Assembly: GCF_026015885.1 (NCBI RefSeq)
Contig: NZ_JAPDUG010000001.1
Span: 186,001 to 250,000, forward strand
Source of the DNA: Halocynthiibacter sp. SDUM655004
GTDB taxonomy: Bacteria > Pseudomonadota > Alphaproteobacteria > Rhodobacterales > Rhodobacteraceae
Length of the DNA: 64,000 nucleotides
Direction: 5' to 3'
Both the position numbers and the translations under genes were made by a program. A model generated the notes under the pieces. That model did no database searches, was not told the DNA's origin, and saw only the letters and a list, made by a program, of their open reading frames with translations. This document shows, in pieces, positions 8,559 through 17,315 of this stretch (position 1 is its first letter; each line of letters begins with the position of its first letter).

Positions 8559-9853
8559 AGGAGAGCAATACAAGCGCACGTAAACTCATTTCAGACAGTA
8601 TAAGTACTATACTTCTGAAAGCGGGATCATTGCTGGTTTCGCTTGCGTTTGTTTCTGTTCTTTCATTTGCGCTGCCTGCGAGTGAATACGGCAAATTGGC
8701 AGTTGTTCTTTCGGCCGCAATGATTTGCTCGGCCATTGGTTCTTTTGGTCAGTACGATTTGCTCGTTCGTGATCTCTCTAAATCTTCGCCCGATCGTGAA
8801 GGGTTCAAAAAGCAAATTGCAGTTTCTACAAACTGGGCATTCTGGGGCGGAATAGCCTGCGGCTCCGCAGCATCAATGTTGCTGCTTTTCGGCGGATTTG
8901 GCTATCGGCTGGCAATCGCTGTTTTGGCCCTATCTTCGCTCTTGAGTATTAGTTTCGCTTGGTCGGGCGCTGCCCGCGCACGCGGAGAAAATTTCTGGTC
9001 TTTGGCACCACGAGAGATTTTGTGGCGGCTGGCAGTCGTTATTATTACGGGCGGGCTACTTGTAATTGATGTTCAGATCTCCGCGGCTTCGATGGGACTG
9101 CTGCTTGTTGCAGTGCTTTTGTTGTTCCTGTTGTTGCAAGGTCAAAAACTCGGGTTCCGTTTGCGGTGGATCACTTTGGCCAAGCCGGCGAGATTGCGGA
9201 CACAACGCGCAAAATGTAGTTTTGACCTGATGATTGGGCAAGTTGCTGCAGTCGGATTGAGCACAGTCGATATCGTTATTGTTGGTCTGATGATTTCCGA
9301 AACTGCCGCTGCAGAATACTTTCCGGCGAACCGTATTGCGTTAGCAGTTAGCACTGTTACGTTCGCGCTATACTTAGTGATTTCTCCACTTGTGTCCGCC
9401 ACGCATTCAAAATTTGACCGCGAGAAGTTGGAGTTTTGGGCGAGCATTGCGACAGCTGCTTCTGTAAGCATAAGCATCCTCATTGGCGCATTGATTTGGG
9501 TTGGATACCCTTTGGTTTCAATGCTGTTTGCAACGGCAACGTCCCCAACAGCAACTGCGCTCACAATCCTCATTCTCGCTCAAGTCTTGCAGGCAAGCCT
9601 AGGGTTTGGGAACGCGTTCTTGGCGATGACGGGCCGTGAAAGAGCGTTAAGAAAAATTGAGTTTTGGGGCCTAGTGTTTGGGCTAATGTTCATGGCCATT
9701 GCCGCTTTGTCGGGATCAATTGTACTTGTTGCAGGCGCGCGTTTGATCGCTGTTGTGGCTAAGAAGGCTGTCGTTGCTTACACGGCCTATAAGCTTACGG
9801 GCTTCGCGCCTTTCTCTTTGAAAGCCCCCACGAAGGCTCTGCGGCATGCATAG
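8555..9853 (+). CDS. Oligosaccharide flippase, Wzx-like polysaccharide transport protein
   Basis: 432 residues with about a dozen hydrophobic segments spread over the whole length, the pattern of Wzx/MATE-type flippases that move undecaprenyl-linked repeat units across the inner membrane. The N-terminal LKAGSLLVSLAFVSVLSFAL and the SEYGKLAVVLSAAMICSAIG stretch resemble the polysaccharide synthase family start. The ATG at 8555 overlaps the rfbA stop; a more upstream in-frame ATG (8516) lies inside rfbA. Sequence conservation in this family is low, so the call rests on topology and context. Confidence 0.75.
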   Translation: MKESNTSARKLISDSISTILLKAGSLLVSLAFVSVLSFALPASEYGKLAVVLSAAMICSAIGSFGQYDLLVRDLSKSSPDREGFKKQIAVSTNWAFWGGIACGSAASMLLLFGGFGYRLAIAVLALSSLLSISFAWSGAARARGENFWSLAPREILWRLAVVIITGGLLVIDVQISAASMGLLLVAVLLLFLLLQGQKLGFRLRWITLAKPARLRTQRAKCSFDLMIGQVAAVGLSTVDIVIVGLMISETAAAEYFPANRIALAVSTVTFALYLVISPLVSATHSKFDREKLEFWASIATAASVSISILIGALIWVGYPLVSMLFATATSPTATALTILILAQVLQASLGFGNAFLAMTGRERALRKIEFWGLVFGLMFMAIAALSGSIVLVAGARLIAVVAKKAVVAYTAYKLTGFAPFSLKAPTKALRHA

Positions 9854-11120
9854 CTCACCTGCAAATTCAATAATGCCCGGTTTCGAGCCACGTGTTGACT
9901 ATCGCATCAGCCCAAAACTCGCCGTAGATCTCGTTCTTTTGCTACTAAGCGTGCGCGTTGTTTTGGGTGCAGTTGGCGTTTGGGTTAACGTTGGGCTTTC
10001 GGCGCCGCTCACTTTCTTGAATTTCGCTACATTTTCTTTGTTGGCGTTGTCATCGCCAGTCTTCTGTTCGCGTTATCTGAAACTTACTGTTTATCTTTTG
10101 TGTTTTGCGTTCGTTTCGGTTTTGAGCTTCATCATTACTGCTCCACCAGAAATCGCACGTGGCTTGGATGCGGTGTTTAGAGTTGTATTTCTTGCGGCTT
10201 GGGTTGGATTCGCGTCCATCTATTTTCGCAGTCAATATGCGGTGGAAAGGCTTCGGCAGTTTGTTCGCTTCCTTATCGGCTTCGGATTCGCGATAAGCGT
10301 TTTGCAAATCATAGCTGCTCCGGATCGTTTTCAAATTGCCGGAGAAGTTCGCGCGTTTGGCGTTTCGAGCCACCCTGTTTTGTTCGGAATGTTAATGCTG
10401 CTCGCGATTGTGGCGGACGAAATTCTCCGCCTGAAACTTGATCGATCTAAAAGCGTCACTGACTATGTGATTAGATTGATGGGCCTTCTTGCCATGACAT
10501 TTGCTGTTGCTCAAACGGCCTGGCTGATGCTGGCGGTCATCATCGTCGTTTTGGCCTCTTATAACGTTCCTAGACGGCTTCGAGGTGTGTCCTTCTTGTT
10601 CTTGGCTGGTGTGTCAATGGGAATGATCTACGCTCTTCCTTGGACGCGGGACCTGTTTTCACTCTTTGAGATATTTACCTCTTTTGGTGAGATATCGAGT
10701 GACGTGTACAGCTATCATCTGGTCGATAATTCTATGGCTTGGCGCGTGGTGAATTGGAAGATGTCTTTGAGTGCAGCTATGCCAGTCTGGTATTCTGGTT
10801 TTGGCCCAGGGCACTCTGAATTCTATAACTATTTTGGGCTAACACTTCACAATATGTTCTTTGAAGTGTTTGTCGAAACTGGCGTTTTCGGCCTGCTCTT
10901 CCTTTTTGCAATTGTTTTGGAAATTACGCGCTGCCTTAGACAATCAGGTCACGTGGGCGCGCTTGGAGAAGTAAGATCCCACAGGCTATTTGTCGCGTTT
11001 TCCCTCAGTCTTTTTGCCGCCTGCGTACTAAGTGTCACGCTTCTGGGGCAGACCCTGTTGCTGACTCTATACTTTAGTTTGCTCGTCATTGTGACAACGC
11101 CAACTTCGGAAATGGGATAG
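9846..11120 (+). CDS. Polysaccharide polymerase / O-antigen ligase-like membrane protein (copy 1)
   Basis: 424 residues, mostly hydrophobic, with about ten predicted membrane helices and a long periplasmic loop near residues 270-325. That loop carries WYSGFGPGHSEFYNYFG and LHNMFFEVFVETGVFGLL, the LHN-x-F/Y and E-x-G pattern shared by Wzy polymerases and WaaL ligases. It overlaps the flippase gene by eight bases. The flippase/polymerase neighbourhood favours a Wzy-type role in chain growth. A second protein of this superfamily lies at 18566-19840. Confidence 0.7.
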   Translation: MHSSPANSIMPGFEPRVDYRISPKLAVDLVLLLLSVRVVLGAVGVWVNVGLSAPLTFLNFATFSLLALSSPVFCSRYLKLTVYLLCFAFVSVLSFIITAPPEIARGLDAVFRVVFLAAWVGFASIYFRSQYAVERLRQFVRFLIGFGFAISVLQIIAAPDRFQIAGEVRAFGVSSHPVLFGMLMLLAIVADEILRLKLDRSKSVTDYVIRLMGLLAMTFAVAQTAWLMLAVIIVVLASYNVPRRLRGVSFLFLAGVSMGMIYALPWTRDLFSLFEIFTSFGEISSDVYSYHLVDNSMAWRVVNWKMSLSAAMPVWYSGFGPGHSEFYNYFGLTLHNMFFEVFVETGVFGLLFLFAIVLEITRCLRQSGHVGALGEVRSHRLFVAFSLSLFAACVLSVTLLGQTLLLTLYFSLLVIVTTPTSEMG

Positions 11121-11123
11121 TTC

Positions 11124-12212
11124 ATGGTTGCTCAGATCGACAAAGAATTGCTGCTCCGCCGCCCGTGGAAAGTGCCAGGAAGATTGTTTTCCTATGCATT
11201 CATCGAGGGACGCCCTCTTACGACAAAAGGCAGGTGGATTAACGGGTTGGTCTTCGCGCTTTATCGGTTAGCGCAGGTAATCCCCGCCCCGAAGCGACGC
11301 GGTCAGGTGGTTTTCATCGTTGGAACTGGCCGAAGCGGAACCACAATTTTGGGTAAGCTCTTCTCGATACACAGAGAGGTTGTTTTTCTGAATGAGCCAA
11401 AAGCTTTGTGGCATTTCGCCTATCCAAGAGAGGATCTGATCGGAAGTTATTCAGAAGGGCAGGCTACAGTCGTTGTGGAGCCTCAGCAGGACTCACAATT
11501 GATCGCCAATAAAGTCTCTCGTGTGTATCGATGGGCGCAGTTCTGGGGGGGCGCGCGTTGCGTTGTCGATAAGTATCCAGAGTTGGTTTTTCGAGATCGC
11601 TTTGTTTTCGATCTCTTCCCGGATGCAAAGTTTATCGCGATGCTTCGCAATGGTGTCGATACCTGCTGTTCGATTGACAAGTGGTCGGCAAAGAATGGTT
11701 TGTCAAAAAATGGCGAGACACATGATTGGTGGGGACGAGATGATCGGAAATGGCGTTTGCTCGTTGATGAGCTTGTTCCACTACATCCAGATTTGTGCCC
11801 TTACATAAGCCAGATTCGGCAGTTCACAGATCATCGGGACAGGGCCGCAGTGGAATGGATTTTGGCAATGCGCGCGGCCGTGTCCGTAACGCGCTCTCAA
11901 CCTGAGTCGGTTCATATCGTTAGGTACGAAGACCTATGCAATCAACCTTCGAAAACCTTGTCGCGCCTGTTGGAGTTTTGCGGCTTAAAAAGTGACTACA
12001 CTTTCTTTCGCTACGCGGAGTCAAAGCTCTCTCGCGTTTCATATTATCCAGGCGTCGCGCTTGATCCCATAATCGTAGTACCGTTTCGCGAAACCATGGT
12101 TGAGCTTGGTTATCGAGAAAGCTGTGATCGCGTTCAGCCGCGAATAGAGCACGATGAAGAGGTTTTGTTTCCAGCTAGCAGAGATGAATATGCGCGTTCT
12201 ACTGGCTCATAA
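11124..12212 (+). CDS. Sulfotransferase family protein
   Basis: 362 residues. Residues 62-80 read VVFIVGTGRSGTTILGKLF, a typical 5'-phosphosulfate binding loop of PAPS-dependent sulfotransferases. A later stretch (residues about 173-190: FIAMLRNGVDTCCSIDKW) corresponds to the 3'-phosphate binding region, and HIVRYEDLCNQPSKTL to the conserved RYEDL block. No signal peptide, so it would act in the cytoplasm on lipid-linked sugars. Placement between a polymerase-like gene and a glycosyltransferase suggests it sulfates the polysaccharide repeat unit; this is inference. Confidence 0.82.
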   Translation: MVAQIDKELLLRRPWKVPGRLFSYAFIEGRPLTTKGRWINGLVFALYRLAQVIPAPKRRGQVVFIVGTGRSGTTILGKLFSIHREVVFLNEPKALWHFAYPREDLIGSYSEGQATVVVEPQQDSQLIANKVSRVYRWAQFWGGARCVVDKYPELVFRDRFVFDLFPDAKFIAMLRNGVDTCCSIDKWSAKNGLSKNGETHDWWGRDDRKWRLLVDELVPLHPDLCPYISQIRQFTDHRDRAAVEWILAMRAAVSVTRSQPESVHIVRYEDLCNQPSKTLSRLLEFCGLKSDYTFFRYAESKLSRVSYYPGVALDPIIVVPFRETMVELGYRESCDRVQPRIEHDEEVLFPASRDEYARSTGS

Positions 12213-13446
12213 GTTCTTCAACCTTGTGGGCGGTGCAGAGGTGTTCGTGCAAGAAACTGCGCGCATACTACAAGAGAATGGTCATGACGTTCATTTTCTT
12301 ACTACTGGTAATCCGGATGACGTGGATTGGTCGGATGCAATCAGCCCATCCCAGGTTACCTTCGTCGACCCGCCGGAATACCGAAGCGGGTCGCCGGTCC
12401 AAAAACTTGCAAATCTGCCTAAAGCAATTTGGTCAACCCAAGCCAAGAAGGTTACGGCTGATCTTCTGAAGAAATTCCAACCAGATTTACTGCATTGTTT
12501 TGCGGTTCACGTGCATTTAAGCCCATCAATTTTAGCCACTGCAAAAGAAGCGAAAATTGCGACGGTTATGACTTGCAACGATTACAAACACATCTGCCCG
12601 AACTATAAGTTGTTTCATCACGGACGCGTTTGCGAAGATTGTGCCGGCAGCAAGTTTTTCAACGCCGTTAAGAACAGATGCGCGAAAGATAACTATGCGC
12701 ATAGCGTCGCGAGTGCACTAGAGGCGCAGTTCCATGCGAGCCGAAATGTCTATGGAGAGTTGGTCGACCATTACACGTTCTCCTCTGATTTCATGGCGAA
12801 AAAAACAATCGAATTTTGGCCGGACCGCGAGTTCAGCTGGAGCAAGCTAAGAAACCCTTTCAACAGCAGGGACTTCACGCATTCGATGGAAGACGACGGA
12901 TATGCGCTCTATTTCGGAAGATTGGTCGAAGAAAAAGGAGTTTCGCTATTACTTGAAGCCGCAAAGCTTTGTCCTGATGTTCCAATTAAGATTGTCGGTG
13001 ACGGACCAGAACTAGAGCGGCTTCAATCAACAAAACGGGCTTCCAATTTGGATCAAGTTGACTTCTTGGGGCCAGTTTGGGGGGACGCATTAACCCCTAT
13101 ACTTAAGCGAGCGCGGTGTATTGTAGTTCCTTCGCTTTGGCATGAAAACTTTCCCTATGTGATCAATCAAGCGTTCGCAGTTGGCCGTCCGGTAATCGGT
13201 GCAAATCGTGGCGGCATTCCGGAGTTGGTCGCAGACGGCGAGCGCGGATTAGTTTTCAAAGTTGAGGACGTTGGTTCTTTAGCGAAGGCCTTAGACACAC
13301 TTAACAATTCGACAAAGGACGCAGCGCGCATGGGTCAGAACGCAAAGCTCTGGTCGGATGAAACCTTTTCGGATCAAGCCTACTACACCGACCTGTTGTC
13401 GGCCTACGAAGGGGCAATTCATGCGAATTCTGATCACGGGCGGTAA
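12184..13446 (+). CDS. Glycosyltransferase family 4 protein
   Basis: About 420 residues, GT-B fold. The N-terminal domain begins with HKFFNLVGGAEVFVQETARI; the C-terminal GT1 domain carries YFGRLVEEKGVSLLLEAAK, KIVGDGPELERL and WHENFPYVINQAFAVGRPVI. A cysteine-containing insert (residues about 139-180, with HICPNYKLFHHGRVCEDC) is typical of one GT4 subgroup. Start is ATG 12184 or 12190, 23-29 bases inside the sulfotransferase gene. Sugar specificity cannot be read. Confidence 0.87.
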   Translation: MNMRVLLAHKFFNLVGGAEVFVQETARILQENGHDVHFLTTGNPDDVDWSDAISPSQVTFVDPPEYRSGSPVQKLANLPKAIWSTQAKKVTADLLKKFQPDLLHCFAVHVHLSPSILATAKEAKIATVMTCNDYKHICPNYKLFHHGRVCEDCAGSKFFNAVKNRCAKDNYAHSVASALEAQFHASRNVYGELVDHYTFSSDFMAKKTIEFWPDREFSWSKLRNPFNSRDFTHSMEDDGYALYFGRLVEEKGVSLLLEAAKLCPDVPIKIVGDGPELERLQSTKRASNLDQVDFLGPVWGDALTPILKRARCIVVPSLWHENFPYVINQAFAVGRPVIGANRGGIPELVADGERGLVFKVEDVGSLAKALDTLNNSTKDAARMGQNAKLWSDETFSDQAYYTDLLSAYEGAIHANSDHGR

Positions 13447-14344
13447 TGGCTTTATTGGATCACACTTCGTTGGCCAAGCCGTGAAGGCGGGCCATGAGGT
13501 TTCTGTGCTTTCTCGAAAGGCACAGCCGGTATTCGCCCACGGACAGGAATTTCAGCACCTGCCTGGCGGGTATGAAGCCTTGGCGGCACATCCCGAGTGG
13601 CTGAATGGTGTAGAGACGGTTGTACATGCGGCATGGTCATCGGTTCCCAAGACCGCCACCGCAGACATGCAAGGGGATGTGCAGGCAAACGTTATTGGAA
13701 CGCTCAAGCTTCTGGAGATGTTGAAAGATGCCCCTTCCCTGAAGCACCTCGTGTTTCTGTCCTCTGGTGGTGCTGTCTATGGGGCCGCTGGCGGAGAGCA
13801 AAGCATCCGAGAAGATCACCCTCTTGAGCCAATCAGTGCTTATGGCGTCGGAAAGCTGAGCGCCGAGAAATATTGTCAGCTATTCTCCAACGAAACTGGC
13901 GTTCAGTTAACCATTGTTCGTCCTTCAAACCCTTTCGGTATGGGGCAAATTTCAGTGGGGGTGCTTGGCGTTGTTTCGACATTTCTTGTAAATGCTATTC
14001 AAGGCAACCCTAGCAAGATTTTTGGAGATGGAAGTGTTGTTCGGGACTACCTTCATGTGAGTGATTTGGCGCGGTTTCTATGCAAAACGGTCGAATGTCG
14101 CAAATCTGGGATTTACAATTGCGGTTCTGGAATAGGGACCTCGATAAACGAAGTCGTTGAAGCAGTTGAATCTGCGTTGGGCAGGCCGCTCGTCGTCAAT
14201 CGTATTCCTGCAAGAGCATTCGACCCGCCCCATATTGTTTTGGATAATTCTCAGGCAAAACTCAACTTCGGCTGGACTCCTGAAATACCTTTGAAAGATG
14301 GAATCTCGGCATTGGCGCGGGAGCTTAGTTCACATGCAGATTAA
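13421..14344 (+). CDS. NAD-dependent epimerase/dehydratase family protein
   Basis: 307 residues, extended SDR: ILITGGNGFIGSHFVG at the start, VVHAAWSSVP, SSGGAVYG, the catalytic YGVGK and a downstream NPFGMGQ, as in UDP-glucose 4-epimerase relatives. ATG 13421 overlaps the glycosyltransferase by 26 bases. It likely supplies or interconverts a nucleotide sugar for this locus; the substrate is unknown. Confidence 0.86.
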   Translation: MRILITGGNGFIGSHFVGQAVKAGHEVSVLSRKAQPVFAHGQEFQHLPGGYEALAAHPEWLNGVETVVHAAWSSVPKTATADMQGDVQANVIGTLKLLEMLKDAPSLKHLVFLSSGGAVYGAAGGEQSIREDHPLEPISAYGVGKLSAEKYCQLFSNETGVQLTIVRPSNPFGMGQISVGVLGVVSTFLVNAIQGNPSKIFGDGSVVRDYLHVSDLARFLCKTVECRKSGIYNCGSGIGTSINEVVEAVESALGRPLVVNRIPARAFDPPHIVLDNSQAKLNFGWTPEIPLKDGISALARELSSHAD

Positions 14345-15458
14345 CATAATGGGAACACGGGGAATTCCAGCCGCGCACGGAGGTTTTGAAACTTTCGCAG
14401 AAGAGTTGGCGCTTTTCCTAGTAAGTCAAGGACATGAGGTGTTGGTTTATTGCCAGAATGATCACGGCGAATCTGGCGTCTGGAAAGAGGATCATTGGCG
14501 AGGGATCAAACGCAGGTTTTTTGCCCCCAAAAGCCTAGGCCCGCGCGGAACGATTGAGTTTGACTGGGCTTGCACTCGCGATGTTCTTAGGCAGCCCGGC
14601 GTTGATTTGGTTTTGGGCTATAACACTGCGGTGTTTAGCGTTGCCCAGCGCCTTCGGGGGCGGTGCGTCTATATGAATATGGACGGGATCGAGTGGAAAC
14701 GCGCCAAATGGTCCTTGTGGGCAAAGGTATGGTTTTTTCTAAATGAAGTTATCGGCGCAAATATTGTGAATGTCCCGATTGCCGATCATCCCGAGATCGC
14801 GCGCCATGTTCGAAAAAGATGCCTGAAGAATCCAGTCGTGATACCTTACGGCGCAAACCCGATCGAGCATGCTGACGAGACTGCTCTCTCCGAGTTTGGC
14901 CTTGGAAAAGACTCTTTCCTGGTTTCGATCGCACGTATCGAACCTGAGAACTCGATCCTTGAATTGGTAAGGGCTTTCTCCAGCATTTCAACTGATAAAA
15001 AACTGGTCGTCCTAGGCCGATTTGATGGCGACAATCCATATCATAACTCTGTTAAGAAAGCGGCTAGCGAGAATGTGTGTTTTCCCGGCGCGATCTACGA
15101 TCCAGAAAAGGTAAGTGCACTAAGATACTATTGCCGCGCATATCTACATGGTCATCAGGTCGGGGGGACGAACCCATCGCTGGTAGAAGCGCTTGGCGCA
15201 GGTAACGCGGTAATTGCCCATAGCAATCCGTTCAATCGATGGGTTGCTGGCTCTGACCAATTTTTCTTTTCGGATGAGGTCGAGTTGAGAGAAATCTTGG
15301 ATTTTGTTCTTTCAGAAAATACCAAACTTGCAGCCGCTCGGCACGCCGCGAAGAAGCGGCATGCCGAGAATTTTCTATGGGAGGACGTGCTTGTTCAATA
15401 TGAGAAACTACTGACAACTCAATTCACAAAGCGGCAGATCAAACTGGCGAGAACCTAA
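14334..15458 (+). CDS. Glycosyltransferase with N-terminal DUF1972 domain
   Basis: 374 residues. Opens with MGTRGIPAAHGGFETFAEEL (from residue 5), the DUF1972 signature found in rhamnosyltransferases of the Cps2T/RfbF type, followed by a GT1-like C-terminal domain (SIARIEPENSILELVRAF, GTNPSLVEALGAGNAVIAH). With a full dTDP-rhamnose pathway upstream, a rhamnosyltransferase role is plausible but not proven. It overlaps the epimerase by 11 bases, and its last 20 bases overlap the convergent spike gene. Confidence 0.87.
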   Translation: MQINIMGTRGIPAAHGGFETFAEELALFLVSQGHEVLVYCQNDHGESGVWKEDHWRGIKRRFFAPKSLGPRGTIEFDWACTRDVLRQPGVDLVLGYNTAVFSVAQRLRGRCVYMNMDGIEWKRAKWSLWAKVWFFLNEVIGANIVNVPIADHPEIARHVRKRCLKNPVVIPYGANPIEHADETALSEFGLGKDSFLVSIARIEPENSILELVRAFSSISTDKKLVVLGRFDGDNPYHNSVKKAASENVCFPGAIYDPEKVSALRYYCRAYLHGHQVGGTNPSLVEALGAGNAVIAHSNPFNRWVAGSDQFFFSDEVELREILDFVLSENTKLAAARHAAKKRHAENFLWEDVLVQYEKLLTTQFTKRQIKLART

Positions 15459-16353
15459 GCGAGCGCAGGTGTCTGCTTGTGAGCGGAGGCCAATACCCAG
15501 CCGAAACAGATTGCGCTGCAAGCGCTTCTTCTGAACTGTCGCCATATTTTGCCGTCACATCATAAATGCCGCTCAATCCTGCAACACCGCAAATATCGGA
15601 AGCTCGCGAAGCAACTTGCCCCGACGTTCGAATGTAGGAGCCGTGCGAATTTCCATGTTCTGCTTGTGCGCCCAAAAGAACTATAGAGTCGCCGGATGTT
15701 CCGCTCTGTGGACCGAGCCCGAATTCAACACTACCACTCACGTTCGGAGTGAAGAAAAAGCGGGCGCGATAGGTGGTCCCGTCAGCAAGAAGTGTCTGAT
15801 CGAATGCCGTGACTGATCCGATTTGCGTACGTGTTTCGGATAGATTGCCAACTGGTCCGGAAAAGTGCGTTTCACCTCCAGGAAGGCCACTGAATGCGAA
15901 GCGAGCATTTTGAGAGGTACCGGCGCGATAATACGCGGTGATTGCGTAGGTTTCCGCCGCGGTGACGTTGAAGATCGTTTTCAATCGACCCCAAATCATC
16001 CCTGTAGAAGATACTTCCACACCGTCAAATTCGCCAAGCGCGTTCAGAGATAAGGCGTTCGCATTGCATGCATCCTTGATCCAATTGGTTGTATTGGCGC
16101 GGGAGTGCGCAATTAAATTGGTGCTTTGCGTTTCTAAAAGCAGACCCAAAGCGACTCCCGTAACTGGATCATGGTCGAAACGCGGTACATCGGAGGCGAC
16201 TTCAGAAATGTTCCCTGATTGGTCAAAATGATATGCACCCGTGCTTCGAGAGTGACTCACGTTTAGGGGCAAGCTCCCGCCTGTGAAATCAAATACTGTC
16301 TCACGCGACAGTTTCCGCTGTGCTGCGGTGTATGAAAGTCCGTATCCGATCAT
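15439..16353 (-). CDS. ghsB: Phage/GTA head-spike fibre-like protein (GhsB-like)
   Basis: About 304 residues. The stretch PRFDHDPVTGVALGLLLE, then QSTNLIAHSRANTTNWI, is the recognisable opening of phage head-spike fibre domains; the remainder is beta-rich and glycine/serine-rich, with the conserved VLLGAQAEHG and GSYIRTSG blocks. In Rhodobacter capsulatus the equivalent gene (rcc01080, ghsB) encodes the GTA head spike that binds the recipient capsule. Starts: ATG 16353, or TTG 16359, which would overlap the upstream stop as TTGA. Paired with the spike-base gene. No phage structural genes are nearby. Confidence 0.78.
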   Translation of the reverse strand: MIGYGLSYTAAQRKLSRETVFDFTGGSLPLNVSHSRSTGAYHFDQSGNISEVASDVPRFDHDPVTGVALGLLLETQSTNLIAHSRANTTNWIKDACNANALSLNALGEFDGVEVSSTGMIWGRLKTIFNVTAAETYAITAYYRAGTSQNARFAFSGLPGGETHFSGPVGNLSETRTQIGSVTAFDQTLLADGTTYRARFFFTPNVSGSVEFGLGPQSGTSGDSIVLLGAQAEHGNSHGSYIRTSGQVASRASDICGVAGLSGIYDVTAKYGDSSEEALAAQSVSAGYWPPLTSRHLRSLRFSPV

Positions 16354-16355
16354 GC

Positions 16356-16619
16356 TCAAACCACGAATGCATGGATGCCGGACGCTGTCGTTCCTGTCGC
16401 GAATACGCGGCGAACACCTGTGGGCAACGTCATAAAATCTGAAACCTTAACCGTGCGCGTTTCCTCCTTTTCGGTCAGAATAACGAGCGTACCGCCAGTT
16501 TCGATGTAAAGCGCAAGGGCGACTGAAGAGAGATCTGTCGTATCGTTTGGGGCAACTGGAACGAGGTCCGTTGACGGGCCGTTTAGATTTGGTTGTCGGT
16601 TTTCAAATGGGTTGTGCAT
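16356..16619 (-). CDS. ghsA: Spike base protein, RCAP_Rcc01079 (GhsA) family
   Basis: 87 residues, with the central features of the GTA spike-base family: NDTTDLSSVALALYIETGG, then a short beta-rich stretch ending LPTGVRRVFATGTTASGIHA. An AAGGA ribosome site lies before ATG 16619. In R. capsulatus this partner (rcc01079) attaches the fibre to the capsid. The order ghsA-ghsB and the separation from the main GTA cluster match that organism. Call made from memory of the family without a search. Confidence 0.75.
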   Translation of the reverse strand: MHNPFENRQPNLNGPSTDLVPVAPNDTTDLSSVALALYIETGGTLVILTEKEETRTVKVSDFMTLPTGVRRVFATGTTASGIHAFVV

Positions 16620-16835
16620 AGCAATTCCTTATTGTTCAGCAATCGATGATTTGCGCGGGATGCGGTGAATTTGCACACAATGAATTAAGGAGTCGTGCGA
16701 GCGGCGTTCGCTGGAAACCGGCCATCGCAACAGCTGAATTAAACTAAATTCTTGATACTTAAGTTCGGAGGGGTCACGCAAAATTAAGGCTGCTTGTGCG
16801 TTCAATCGTGAGGGATTGAGGTCAAGGAGAAGCAA

Positions 16836-17315
16836 TTGCCACGCATTGCAACAGAAGTCGTTTGTCGAGTTACGGTTAGCCTGCTTTTTACGTGCTGGCT
16901 CTACAGCTTGGCATTTGCCGAAACCGTCGTGATCCGGAATGATGCTGGTGGAAACCTTATAGATCGAGTCGCAACGATAGAGCGCTATCGCAAGAGTGCT
17001 ACCAATGTAGAAATCCGAAAAGGCTACTGTGCTTCGGCTTGTACATTGTTTTTAGGGCTACCTAACGTTTGTGTGGAAAAGGGCGCTCGATTTGGTTTCC
17101 ATGGGCCAAGCTCTGCCTACACTGGTATATCGTTGCCGCCTGATAAGTTCGAATATTGGTCTCGTCAAATGGCATTATACTACCCGCCTCGAATTGCGCG
17201 CTGGTTCCTTAGTTCAGGGCGCTTCAGATTGGTCGGATTCTACTTCATCAGCGGCTCAGAGATGATCCGCCAAGGGATTCCAGAATGTGCACCGAGGAAA
17301 GGTCAGGGTGTCTAG
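16836..17315 (+). CDS. Secreted ClpP/crotonase-like protein of unknown function (COG3904-like)
   Basis: 159 residues. Starts at TTG 16836, chosen because a strong AAGGAG site (16824-16829) lies six bases upstream. A signal peptide spans about residues 10-28 (SLLFTCWLYSLAFA). The mature part has KGYCASACTLFLGLP followed by GARFGFHGPSS: a Ser in an AS-A-C context and a His about 30 residues later, the arrangement of ClpP-like proteins of COG3904. Four Cys may form disulfides. The function is not established. It sits alone, divergent from the spike genes, inside the polysaccharide locus. Confidence 0.65.
   Translation: MPRIATEVVCRVTVSLLFTCWLYSLAFAETVVIRNDAGGNLIDRVATIERYRKSATNVEIRKGYCASACTLFLGLPNVCVEKGARFGFHGPSSAYTGISLPPDKFEYWSRQMALYYPPRIARWFLSSGRFRLVGFYFISGSEMIRQGIPECAPRKGQGV

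Noticed and set aside
15439-16619. Prophage remnant explanation for the spike genes
   Set aside because: No integrase, capsid, terminase or tail genes nearby; the two-gene spike unit matches the dispersed GTA loci better.
16629-16835. 68-codon minus-strand frame upstream of ghsA
   Set aside because: No ribosome site, no recognisable content; sits in what is more likely the divergent promoter region.
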